From positions 336,439-400,438 of the forward strand of contig NW_017962914.1 of the NCBI RefSeq assembly GCF_001661345.1: DNA of 64,000 nucleotides, in the 5' to 3' direction. The DNA is from Ascoidea rubescens DSM 1968. Its lineage: Eukaryota > Ascomycota > Saccharomycetes > Ascoideales > Ascoideaceae. Every line of letters starts with the position of its first letter. Position 1 is the first letter of the stretch. Both the position numbers and the translations under genes were made by a program. This document shows, one piece after another, positions 37,700 through 48,039 of the stretch. The notes beneath the pieces are model-generated. The model had not been told where the DNA came from, ran no database searches, and was given only the letters and a program-made list of their open reading frames with translations.

Positions 37700-38960
37700 C
37701 CTATAGGTTTATATGGAATTTGCCCATGAAGTATAGAGCTGTCTGAGAGATAGTGGGTTTAGATAGCCAAGGATGTGTCCTATTGGAGTTAACGTCTTAC
37801 CAGCTGTGGTGAACAATCTCAATTGTATTTTGCCTGAAGTATCCATTTGTAGGGATTGTTCTTTTGTCACTGTTGAGAATTTGATTCTATTAGTTGGACT
37901 AACGATGGCACTGGTGTTAATTATATGAACGTTTTTCATTTCTCCCCATTTAATATCTTTAGATTGACTGTTGAATTCTATGTGTTAGACTATTTTCGCT
38001 GGTGTCAAAGTTTAAGCCATGATAGGAAGCCGATAGATTGATTGTTAATTGTTTTCGGCAGTTACCTTTGATCTTCTTTTGTGTGGCAATTGAGTAGATA
38101 AATATATTATGTACTTAACAAATGGAATATCCTTTTTGTGTTCCACTATATTTCAATATTATACTCGACTATAGTAAATATAGAAGTGGTGAGATACGCG
38201 AACCTTTAAGGATGTTTTGATTGTTCCGGCAAGCTTTGGATATGTGGTTGTTAATACAGAAAAGGACATCTCTTTCTGAGCTGAATGATTGCATTATTTT
38301 GATCAGTTAAATGGAATTTTGGGTACTCCCAATGTTTGTGTCAACTCGTCGTGGTCCACCACATCAAAGGCGGTTTTCCCATATGAAATGTGATTTGAAT
38401 TTATATTGATATTATGCCCGTTTAGAGTAACTCAGGCCTGATTGAATATATGGGCAATGGCGTCAGTGGTACTGTAGCCCTTACGACCACCAAACAGTTA
38501 TCAATCTTCATAACCAATTGCAAATTCATCTAATGGTTCCTTTATTAAACTATCAAAAATTTTAGAAATATGATTTAGTAGACTGATTGGACCAAATTCT
38601 TTTGCAGTCTGGTAGGTGAGATCAGGTGGATCGGCAATAAAAATCATTGTCAGATGTGTAAAGCATTTGGGGAGGTATCCTGATCGAACAACCTCAGTGT
38701 ATACTCTTTGTAGTATTGTGATAAAGTACTAGTAAATACGGTGGAAACCTAGGAATTTTATTTGAATTCCGTCAAGACCGGGCGCTTTATTACTCACTGC
38801 TATGCGGAATGCGTATGGAGTTTATTTGCAGAAAACTTTTTCACTTTGATGTGATCTTCAACAAATAGAGTGCCAATATTTGACACTTCTTTCCAATAGT
38901 GCTGAGAAAACGTTCGATATTGAAAAGGAAATGGTTGATTAAACAGTCAAGGGGCCTTTA
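37700..38960 (-). pseudogene. LINE reverse transcriptase domain
   Basis: RNA-directed DNA polymerase part of the LINE. In order on the minus strand: YAFRIAVSNKAPGLDGI (38,758-38,818), the conserved 'NKAPG-DGI' motif that opens non-LTR RTs; EFGPISLLNHISKIFDSLI near 38.56-38.62 kb ('YRPISLL---SKI-E-LI'); GRKGYSTTDAIAHIFNQ near 38.45-38.5 kb ('GFRKG-ST--A'); TAFDVVDHDELTQTLG near 38.33-38.38 kb, the A motif with its catalytic Asp; a 'GS-ISPLLYLL' block near 38.2 kb (B motif); and thumb residues LRQLYTSW near 37.73 kb. A convincing C motif ('ADD') was not found. Frames change between the motifs and stops occur around 38.17 kb, so it cannot make an active enzyme. Confidence 0.9.
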
Positions 38961-39219
38961 TTGGATTCGAACTTTTTAGTAACTTTCAAATTTGATCAAG
39001 TTGATTTATCATTACATCATTGTTCTACTGTTAGACTCTATTTTTTGAAAAGTGGTTTGGAACTCGTCTTTGTGATTATGATACGTTTTTTTATGATTTG
39101 CATTTTGCTATGCGAGAAGATTATCCAGACTCTCTTTAAGTGATTCATAGAATTCAGTTAGTTCAGTCAGCCAGCACCTTTTAGTGTCTATGTCAATTTC
39201 GAATTGAGCTATTTGTTGC

Positions 39220-40090
39220 GATTGAAGATTAATTGGAAATGTTCAAAAAAATGTTGGTAAAAATTTCGATCTGGCTGTTATGTTGAAATGGTTCTGAAGC
39301 AGTGAATAAATTTATTTTATCAAAAATTACTTCGCAATTTGCTTCATCAAAATTTAAGTCTGGTCCTGAGCACTCCATAATGTGGAGAAGACTGATATTG
39401 ATAATTCTGTCAATGGCCAAGTGCTCCAATCCAACTGACAAATTTCTTGGTAATAGAGTAGACTGCAGCACCATTCTTAGCGATGCTAATAGCAAGTTTA
39501 TTTAATTTCCTTTCATCCGCGTTGGGGCTTCTTTGTTTCCTATGTATTGATAAATGTGATCCGTTAAACCTTTGGCTAACTCTTCTCCTACCGGATCATT
39601 TTGTGGATATCTTGATTGCCATATAGTACGATGTAAATTGCAATCACCTTCTAATATATGGAAGTCATTAGAAGGATTTGATGAATTGATTGTTGTTAGT
39701 GTGGATATGATGTCTGATAACCGTCGGTGCTTCCGATGATTATATGGGAGAGACTAAAGATTTGAAGGTTATATTTGATATGAATTAAAGCTGTTATAAT
39801 GTCATTGTCAGTCCTTGATTCGTTCATTAATACTTCATCTTTTTAAACAAATGAATTGCGAATATATGCAGCAGCCCGAACTTTGTCGGCCGCATCTTTG
39901 AAGTCATGGAAAGAAAATAGTTTGATTGAGGATGGGTTAAGAGACCGAAATTATGCTTTCTTTGGACTCTTTCTTTAAGCAATACAATATCTGCTTGCGT
40001 TGTGTTTAGCACTGCGTTAAGCGTGTGACTGTTTTTTTGTACGTCGATCGATATGAGTTTAATCACTTTCCTTAATTTTGGTATCATGCT
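39220..40090 (-). pseudogene. LINE AP-type endonuclease domain
   Basis: Target-nicking endonuclease upstream of the LINE RT. LLNTTQADIVLLKE near 40.0 kb matches the N-terminal 'LL---ADI--IQE' motif, with the catalytic Glu preserved in an LKE context. EGDCNLHRTIW near 39.62-39.65 kb matches 'GDFN-HH--W', followed by a 'G-EL---L' helix and a PTR triplet near 39.53 kb. Further on, an LNFDEANCEVIFDKI segment near 39.33 kb resembles the conserved '--K-ANWE-F---I' linker found between endonuclease and RT in Jockey-like elements. The blocks are in more than one frame. The first open run covers 39,827-40,087 (86 codons) and the second 39,229-39,495 (88 codons). Confidence 0.82.
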
Positions 40091-40199
40091 GTGCTGCTAG
40101 ATTTCCTGAATCTAAACTTCAAGATATTTTGTGCTGAATCACCTTGATAATTTGCATTCTTTCAGAATTTAAGAGAATTATAAGATCTTTGGATTATTT

Positions 40200-40990
40200 T
40201 TAACAGAGTCGGTTGAGCCTTCATTAATTCAATATTCCTCAATATCTGTATATATATTTGATGATGCAATCTGTTCATCGTCTGAGATATCTTCGTCCGT
40301 GTCGCTGAATAGTGTAGGAATGCATTGACTAAAACTATGGACTTTCTCGCAGGAATCCTCTTTCTCTTCATCGGGAGAATGATCAGTCCTATGATCAGCG
40401 TGATTAGCGATGACTATTAAGTCGGTGGTGTCAGATTCCAATTTGGGATCAACTTGTTTTTATCTTTGCTCGATTTAGAACCATCCATATTCACAGCGCA
40501 GTTGTTATTCGTTTTGGTGAATATGCTGGCCTTAGTATTTTGACTTTTCGCTGCTTTGGGGTTTTCAGTGTTGGGTTTGGAAGCCTTCATATGAAATAGT
40601 TTATAATGCAATACGACTCCTTTGATGTCTTGTGGAAAATTTTTATCATTATTGAAGAGCAATATGAAACATTCCTTTGGTTGTTTAGAATATAATTTGA
40701 GCTTAGTGTAGGGCCACATGGAAAACGGCCCATTGACACTTAATTTTGCTGTTTGACTTCCTTGCTGCAAGTAGTAAGTGTTTGATTGTTCGAGATTCCA
40801 CGAATTACTCCCGCTTTAAAAGGCAATCCGTAGTCCCATAGAGCGTGATACAGTTCAATTGATGTAGATGTGGCAGAGGTCTTCGTCAACATTTTCTTTG
40901 GGTGTTGAGGTTTAGTCAAGTTTTGAAGATCTGGCATCCATTTATGCACGTTCTCGACTTGCAACTTGTCACAATTGTGAAGAGTCACTC
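40200..40990 (-). pseudogene. LINE ORF1 region
   Basis: Three overlapping minus-strand open stretches (40,740-40,988; 40,417-40,770; 40,229-40,441) precede the endonuclease. The first holds TSIELYHALWDYGLPFKAGV, similar to the start of the PRE_C2HC/gag-like domain in Jockey-group ORF1 proteins ('--I---L---GF-V--V'). The second holds KECFILLFNNDKNFPQDIKG followed by GVVLHYKLF, similar to the end of that domain ('--F-V-L------DIY-I--LL---VKFE'). A lysine- and serine-rich tail follows, then an acidic stretch rich in Asp and Ser. The expected zinc knuckles are not visible. Function in an intact element would be RNA binding; this copy is broken by frame changes. Assignment rests mainly on position. 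Confidence 0.55.
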
Positions 40991-42987
40991 TTAAATTTTG
41001 GTGTTTAGAAAACTCAATTGTTTTAATGATATGTCAAGAGGCCATTTAATTTACATTTGTATCAATATTTGCAAATGTATTGCCGTTAACCATTTTCTCT
41101 CTAGCAGATTTATGCGTATTAACTGGCGATTGACGATTTTAAATTGACCAAGGGATGCAGCTCTTATACGCGTTGGGAATTAGTAATTTTGTCATAAATG
41201 CTTTTCTTTTAAGTACTTGACTGATGGAAACAGTACAATTGTGATAGCCCTTTTTTGAGTGCTCATATGAAATAGAGCTATGATTTCTGCGATTACTAGC
41301 ATCATAGGTGTATGATCATTGTTGGTTCTTCGTTACAGTATATCTAGGGGATGGAACCACCACATTTAGGATGGCGACGAAGACTTGAATCTCAAATAAT
41401 TCGACAACGTTAGGAACTAACTACTCATATGTTTTGTCAGTGTGTTTATTGATATTAGATTCAACGGTTGAAATTCGAAGGAAAATTTGAAATTTTAATG
41501 GTAGTTCATTAAGGATCCATTAGTTGAGTTGTTTTGATAGCTCTTGTACGAAGCGATAGTCAATGTGTGTTTGGAATGAAGATGTGCTTATTTCGTCGAC
41601 TGTTTATGAAAGATCGTGATGGAAATGAACTATTGCTGCTTGATGAGTAACCCTATAGTCTTTGCTATTAGCAAAAGTGTTGTTTGTAGAAGAGCGTTGA
41701 ACATATAAAGTCATTTTTCGTACAAGAGATTTATCAGCTTCAGAGAATTGATTTTTCAGCAAATATTCGTGAAGTAAGTAGCTATAAATGATTTCAATTT
41801 TGATGTGCTGTTGAAGAATCAAAGCGATTGATCATCATTAAATGGATGTCACAATTCTGTTCCTTTTAGGTGATATCGACCCTGAAATTTACATAAATTA
41901 TCCATCTAGCTTATTCATGATAAATATCCAACGAAAGCTAACAAGTAGAGCAAGTGACTTGATCCACTCACTCAATGTCGTTCGTTGTGTATGTAAGAAG
42001 GTATGAAATCCTCTGTAGTCTTTTCGCATTGAAGTTGTGTTAGCAAATGATGGTGGTAGTTATTGTTCTAATGACGCACACCTCTGCAAGATTGAATTGT
42101 CTGTGGATAATTCAATTGGAACTGGATCGTCAGATGGAACCTTCCCGGGAGCAAATCGTATCTCAGCTGATTCGTTTATATGAAACATCCTTGATTAAGG
42201 TTGACTTGTTCTCAAGGAGTTGATGTTGCTTGAAGTATTGACGGTACTTCATAATCTTTGTACATCTACACCATACAGATGGTTGAACTGCTGAAAGTAA
42301 ATGAGTCTCAAGAAGCAGCATAAATCAATGGTGACCAACTCAGAGAAGGTGTCACCTGAAACAGATGGCCCTGCCTAGGATGCTGAGATACTATCGCTCC
42401 ACAGATCAAATTTCGGGTTGATGTTCTACTGTGCAATCTGTTAAGGCTATCGTATTCAATTTCTTGTTGGGTTACTGAGTTGATATGGGGGATCGCCATT
42501 ATAGATCCTCCGAAATCGTGGTAATAGAGTGCTACGATATTTGAACCAAAATCCATCTGCAGCTCATTAGGAAACTGCTTGTTGAGTTGAGTTCGTTGGA
42601 TTCTGTGATACTAATCGGGGTTGAGACTTTGGTCTTGGGAAATGAGTTGGTGCTTATGAGTTCCTCGTAAAACACAAGCTAGTTACTTGATACTCAAAGA
42701 GGGAAACTTGGGTTGCCTTCTTGAATTTTGAATCTGAATACGTTTGACTCACAGAAGCAGTCAACCGGCTGGCTCTATTTAATGAAAGGGTTTGGTTAGA
42801 ATTATTTTACTCTTGCACAGATGTCAGTAAAAATATTGTTGCCAATATTGGGACTGAAGAGGTTAGTGTGCCTGACTTAAATTGAGTCGATGATGGCTTC
42901 GATGACTCAATTACTGATGTTGGGTTGTAGATGCAATCTTTTCTTTGGTGTGACATGATTATCCTTCAATGTTGCATTTATTCATCG

Positions 42988-43665
42988 TCATGTTTGATTG
43001 TTGTTAATGATCTGTTTCATCGACTCTGAACGTTCCATTTCTACAAGCATTTCAATTTCATCGTTGTACTGGTTGTGTCTTTGAATCTAAAAATGGATTT
43101 ATTGAAATACTAAATTACCTTCTTATATATTTGATTCGTTGATTGTTGGATTTACTTATTGTTACATTTTTGTTTTGTATTTGATTTCCTATACAGCTCT
43201 CAGGTTTACCCTAGACATTGCTGAAACCAAATCAATGATCGCGATCCAAAGACCTTGAAAAAGTTGAAGATTCGGTTACGGATCTGGAGGCACATTGAAA
43301 ATGATCAACTCACAATTATCGCTTGAATTGGTACAAGACACTAGTTAGTGAACTTTATGCCAGCACTTAAAAACCATCGATGACTCCTACCTCAAGGTGA
43401 TTTCTTTGAAAGTGCCCTGTTGAGACTTTAGCCGGCTCCATCTCGCTTGAAAATATAATTGCTTGAGACCATGGGTATTTTTTTCACCTGCTACTCTCTC
43501 GGCCAACTCAATCAGTTGATTGCTGCTTTGGTAAACTTGTTGACTGCATTGACCCGACCGTCTGAGGTCGAACAACTGCGTGAATGGACGCGCTTGTGAG
43601 GCTGCCGCAAGACACAATTCGGTCTTTCGTAATTTGTCACAGGACGCTTGAATGACATTTTGTGA
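42988..43665 (-). CDS. Small coiled-coil protein, IFT20-like, two exons (5' end unknown)
   Basis: Candidate host gene. Exon 1 is open from 43,665 down to 43,391, where AG|GTAGGA makes a splice donor. Exon 2 runs 43,078 to 42,988 after an AG and stops at TGA. The intron is 312 bases and the frame is kept (codon split AG|A, Arg). The product is about 122 residues of charged helix. Key segments are NQLIELAERVAGEKN, then ARWSRLKSQQGTFKEI, and in exon 2 NQYNDEIEMLVEMERSESM with NNNQT at the end. Length, helix-only character and the tail (compare 'R---EY--L---E-EQ---I' of IFT20, an intraflagellar transport B subunit carrying ciliary membrane cargo) suggest IFT20, but identity is low. The usual start of IFT20 is not seen; an upstream exon or a truncated gene is possible. 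A weaker acceptor, TTTTTAG at 43,087, would give an early stop. Confidence 0.42.
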
Positions 43666-43763
43666 TTAAACCCGCTTGCCAATGAAAAAGAACGGCAATC
43701 TTTTCTTCCCTCGGTTTTGTATGACTCTTTAGCTGGATATAATATCGTGGACTCGGCACAACA

Positions 43764-43970
43764 CTAAGGACTTTTTAATTCTTCGAACAACGTCGCTTGG
43801 AGAGCTCGTTTGCTTCTTGCGTCAGAATCGTTGCCAAGACCGCTCGGGTGTAAGCCTGTTTTCTTGTTCACCAACACTCCTTTCTCAGACCCGCAGCTCA
43901 AGCGACAATCTTCAGTTGATATATGTATTCCAAGGCCAAGAAAGCATATATAAAAATGGAAATCAATTAA
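43764..43970 (-). CDS. Open coding-like stretch upstream of the IFT20-like gene
   Basis: A 69-codon open frame on the minus strand, ending at a TAG (43,764-43,766), with higher G+C than the flanks and no in-frame ATG. Residues include EDCRLSCGSEKGVLVNKK, then a GLHPSGLGNDSDARSK segment and ALQATLFEELKSP at the end. I recognise no family. It may be the last coding part of another host gene, an exon of the same transcription unit as the neighbouring IFT20-like gene, or chance. It lies 98 bases from the open start of that gene, in the same direction. No donor or acceptor could be chosen with confidence. Confidence 0.25.
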   Translation of the reverse strand, partial: LIDFHFYICFLGLGIHISTEDCRLSCGSEKGVLVNKKTGLHPSGLGNDSDARSKRALQATLFEELKSP

Positions 43971-44220
43971 TCAATCAATTCAATGACAATTGAACTACAG
44001 TATAATATCAGCATTGCAAGTGTTAAATCGCAACAAGAAATAGCAAATCATATAATCATAATCGGTGTAGAAATTGAACATTGAGAGTCAGACAAACTGA
44101 TTAGTAACAATACTGTAAGATTGATATTCGAATTAGGCCATTGATAGGTAATCAATTAAGACCTAAACGAGATAAACAACTAACCTTAAACAATTAGCAA
44201 TCAATTCATTGAAAAAGATG
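43970..44220. other. A+T-rich gap, no gene seen
   Basis: A short A+T-rich interval between the host gene candidate and the 3' end of copia fossil G. It has many ATTGATT-type words and no coding signal. It may hold the promoter of the minus-strand host gene or the eroded 3' flank of G. Confidence 0.3.
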
Positions 44221-47200
44221 ATTATCATATTTTAATCCAGGAGCACTGACGAAATTAGTCAACTTATTATTAACGTAATATTTTGTTTCAACTGTTGCTG
44301 GGGTAATAGCAACGATGCACCACCATTTTAAAACGTGATGCTTGGTTGAAATCTCTTTGGAGTTTCAATGAAGGCAAGGATCCCACCGAGCTTGATAGCA
44401 CAATGGCTGCTCCCGATTGAACTAGGTCTGTTATTAATTATTGAAATATATGTAAATAACTCCATTGTGATTCAGCTTCTTTTACTACCGCTTTAATAGA
44501 AAATTATTCAGCTTCCTCAGTCACTAAAGCCACTGAAGAGTGCTTGTTTGAGTTTGACAAAATTGGCTGTTAATCAATCAGGTACATGTAACAATCAACT
44601 GAGTTTCAATCACCACTGTTTCCAGTCTTTTTTTAGTCAAACTATTAAGCTAGCTCAACTGAAGAATCACCATCCTAATAAACAGTCATTTCATTTGAGT
44701 ATGCATATTTCATTACTCTTGTAGGAACACCACTGATCACTGTCGCGTGGTGCTCCATCATAACCGATGATTAACCATCAGCATTAGCAATAGTACTGCC
44801 TAAAGCATTTGCAGCGCAAAGCAAAAATGAAAGAGTTAATTTCAAAGTGATGATTTTTCAACATGGAATAGGCAGCAATCAGCTTTTTTCTACCGTGTAA
44901 CAAGTAATCATGAGTGGTGTAAGAACCCCATGAAAATCATCATTTCTCATCTGATGAACCACGTGCTTGATCTATGGCATCGTAGATACAATAATAGGTT
45001 CCATACTCTATTCAACATCAAGTCCAGATCAACAAGGCAAAGTTACTTGATGAATATTCATTTTCATCTATGCGGTGAAATATAGTATTCATTAGCATGA
45101 CCATCGCATCGGACGTTCCAAAAAAGATAAGATCATCAAGAGATATATTCAACGTGAAGTTGTGATTCTTTGAAACAGAAATCAAACTATCTTCAGCTAA
45201 AGCTCTTTGAATCCCGGACATGTGGACGGCATCTAGCATTTTGATTCACCAACAAAGTCAGCAATGACTAGTGCAGAAGTTGTAATATCTAAGTTGTGAT
45301 GCTTCCGAACTGACTCGGCTTTGGAAATTGCACGATGTTGATTCATCTATATTTCTGCGTCGCTATCACCATGAAAGAATTCCGTGGAAACAACACACTC
45401 ATGATCGATGAATGGATATCATTGTGTAGCAGCAAAATAACCCCGATAGCCAAATTCCTCATACTCAGACTAAATGCTTTTGTATCATCAATAGTGCAGG
45501 CTCAGAGTATATTGACCAACTGGTCTGGCCATCGGTAAATCAGCACTTGGTGCTGTCTACATTGTAGACTCCTAAAGAGATGCAACACATCGTTATCGAA
45601 AGAGAAACTTGGCCAACCGAGTAATATCGTTATTAATCATTGCCGGCAGGTCTGATTCACAAGCTACTTTGGTGATTCGGCCCGCGGAACTTGGATCAAC
45701 GGTAATAGCAGCAGTAAGGGCAGCAGCCAAGCATGCCAGTGAGATCTCAAATTAAAATGTATCAGTTTACTCATTTTACTCAAGTTCCATACCTATCAAA
45801 TGGGAAGAGTATGATTTTCACCAATAATATTGTGGAATCAAGTTAGTCTATATAAGATTCGTTCACACTGCAAGAATCAGAATAACATCTGTATCTTCTG
45901 GGGATGTAACAGATTCATTTGAATTGAATTAACGCCTTTGATTGAATTATGATGTTTATCATGTGAGCTGATATCCATTTATTCATCATCGTCGGTAGTG
46001 TCATCGTTTGATCCATCTTCAAATGCAGTTTCTGTATTGTTATCTTTCATATTGGTAGCGGCGGTGCTGTGATGTCCATTTATACAAGCAGCAATTGAAA
46101 CGAAATTCAACAGGTGATATAATTTTTTGATTAATAGCACCATTGAGATAGCTTTAGAAAATCTTTGAAATCGTCAAGCCGACTTCTGAATTTGACATCA
46201 ACACATGTGCTATTGAGAATGTACACTCTGTAGAGGATTCTACGATTGACGTAGCCAACAAAACCGTAAAGAACAGTTGTACCCTTAGTTGATTTGGCTG
46301 CTTTGTTTGGGGATCCTGGGAGAAATAGTCGATTCAACCAGTTTCATTATTGACGGAGTTAATTGCTTCCCACAAAAATTTGTAATCGGTAGTCAACGCA
46401 GGGCCATCTTTGATATAAATGAAAGTGATCTGAAGTACCGCTGGCTTCACCGTTTGTCTAAACAAATAAACAGGACAATTTCTTGCAATTACAATTGTGT
46501 TGCCCATTGTAATGAATGTTGGTGGCCGAGAGTGGCCAACCGCAGGTTGATGAAACTCATGCTGATTTGACCTTCGATATTTGTTTCCTTCGCATTGGGA
46601 AGAATCTTGGAAGAGCTTGGGTGAAAACTGGTTGTTAGTCCGGAGAGTAAGAACTGACTTATGAAATAATCGTCGACCAAATTTAAGATAAAATCGATAC
46701 CTGGCAGCGGCTAACGGTCGTGCACAATGGGAGCAAAAACTGCATAACTTGAAACGAGGAAAAAATGGGGTGACATTGACGACCCTCATCGATTGCAGTG
46801 ACTGAAACTGGCCAAGCAATTTCAAAGTGAACTACAGCAAGGGCTGCAGTGTGCCGGTTTGTAGCGCACTTATTGAGAACCTTCGTGGTCTCTTCATTTG
46901 TGCCGATGTTCACCTTTAAAACTTGGAGCAGCTGATTTGGTTCGGTTTCAGTGCCATCTCCTCTAAGCGTGTCATTAATATGACTTAACAGCTATGGCAA
47001 ATAGTAGCAATTAACGGAGCTGTGAATAGGGCAAGGGGAAATACCTATGAAGACGCTGCTGCTGTTTACAAGCCGAAGCAAGACTGGAGTAAGAAGAACG
47101 ATCGTTGATAAAAAGCAGGTCTTTGAAATTGTTCCAGTTCCGATTGAAAGTAAATTTGAGCTACTGTGGAATTAAAGTTCATTTCCAAATTATCCACCAT

Positions 47201-48000
47201 TCAAAACCATCAAGGTCCGATGGGTTTGACCTCAACCGTAGTCCTGCCATTAGCAGCAATCCAACTTGAAATCACAGGAAATAGGCCCATCCGATCGGCG
47301 TTCGCAAAAATATTCTTGAGAGGACCGCAATCAAAATAGAAATGCTTTCAATTGATCATCAAATTGCTAGGTACTTTTACCATCTAGGAGATCCGCCTTG
47401 CTTCAACTGATGGTTATGCAGATCAGCTAAACCTGCGGAGACATCGGCTGCAATTGATGTCCCAAGGGAGCTGGCCGGGGTGCACAGTTGTCACCAACCA
47501 ATTGTGGATTTTCTTTTCCAAAATAGCATGTCGGTGATATTCGCTTTGGCCTCTGGAATGGATCGTTATCAACTTTGATTAACTGTGTTGAAACAGTCCT
47601 AGGAACTGTTGGATCATCTCCAATAGTTATCGCCACAAACGTTGCATCAGGAATCAAAATCTGCAGGTTGCAGAAACTCAATAGGATTGTCTTAAGCGTA
47701 CGTGCCGTCAAAGCCAAAAGCTTCATACAAAATTGTAGCCCCTTGATCAGCCTTGTAAAACTAGAATAATACGGCAACAAAATTTATTAAAGATCGATTT
47801 CCAGCATACCAAATTCAATAAGATATTTGGCCACATTCCAGAAATACATCTCCTGGAGATAGCCATATCTGCTTCAACCTTAACAGCACTTAAAACGGTT
47901 CCCAAGTTAACAAGTAGCTCACTGCACACAATATGTTACATCGCACCTCCTGCAATCGGCCAGTCATTCATTCGCCGGTAGCCCCAGCACGGCAAGTGAA
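44220..48000 (-). mobile_element. Ty1/copia fossil G (gag-PR-INT-RT-RNase H)
   Basis: Minus-strand copia copy. Gag remnants lie at about 47.9-47.2 kb. A longer open stretch at 46,334-46,825 (163 codons) covers the gag end, protease and pre-integrase interval, but its own frame shows no motifs, while a neighbouring frame carries protease-to-integrase-like spacing; I treat it as chance openness. The linker lies near 46.0-45.85 kb. RT is recognised by LDDLIFFGTSDAMVMLMNTI near 45.09-45.15 kb, the copia 'YVDDLI--G' active-site block with its first position changed to Leu. RNase H ends at about 44.25 kb with the family tail seen in C and J. Broken many times and old. It is tail-to-tail with E across the host gene and head-to-head with K at 48.0 kb. 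Confidence 0.7.
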
Positions 48001-48039
48001 ATCAAGCAACTTTATTTGTGTTAATTTCGACCTCATCAG

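Larger units (their letters stand above)
37650..41000 (-). mobile_element. Jockey/CR1-type LINE (ORF1 + EN-RT), decayed
   Basis: Non-LTR retrotransposon on the minus strand inside copia fossil E. Reading from high to low coordinates it has an ORF1 region (41.0-40.2 kb), an AP-type endonuclease (40.1-39.2 kb) and a reverse transcriptase with thumb (38.95-37.7 kb). This layout and the RT motifs place it in the Jockey/CR1/L2 broad group; the clade cannot be fixed by eye. Several stops and frame changes separate the motif blocks, so the copy is inactive, but it reads more easily than the copia copies, in keeping with younger age. Neither a poly(A) or short-repeat 3' tail nor target-site duplications could be defined, so outer borders are uncertain by several hundred bases. 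Confidence 0.88.
34050..42900 (+). mobile_element. Ty1/copia fossil E, split by a LINE insertion
   Basis: Plus-strand copia copy in two blocks. The left block, 34.05-37.0 kb, holds gag and protease remnants (34.1-35.1 kb), the integrase zinc region CDSCGECPKKDFGSRE near 35.25-35.30 kb, the rest of integrase to about 36.2 kb, an acidic linker near 36.3 kb and the start of RT to about 37.0 kb. The right block, about 42.1-42.85 kb, holds the end of RT and the start of RNase H, with LTEAVNRLALFNERVWLEL at 42,748-42,804 equivalent to 'EAEY-AL-EA--EA-WL--LL'. The interval between is filled by a minus-strand LINE, so the LINE inserted after E. Both blocks are broken and old. The far end of RNase H is not recognisable, so E may be cut near 42.9 kb where the host gene candidate begins. 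Confidence 0.74.

Noticed and set aside
43900-43960. U2 or U6 snRNA-like words (GCTTTCTTGGCCTTGGAATACATATA, minus strand)
   Set aside because: Similarity to snRNA 5' ends is short and gapped; the downstream conserved blocks of U2 and U6 are absent.
46334-46825. 163-codon minus-strand open frame as a host gene
   Set aside because: It lies inside copia fossil G, has no recognisable domain in its own frame, and the neighbouring frame carries the copia-like spacing.
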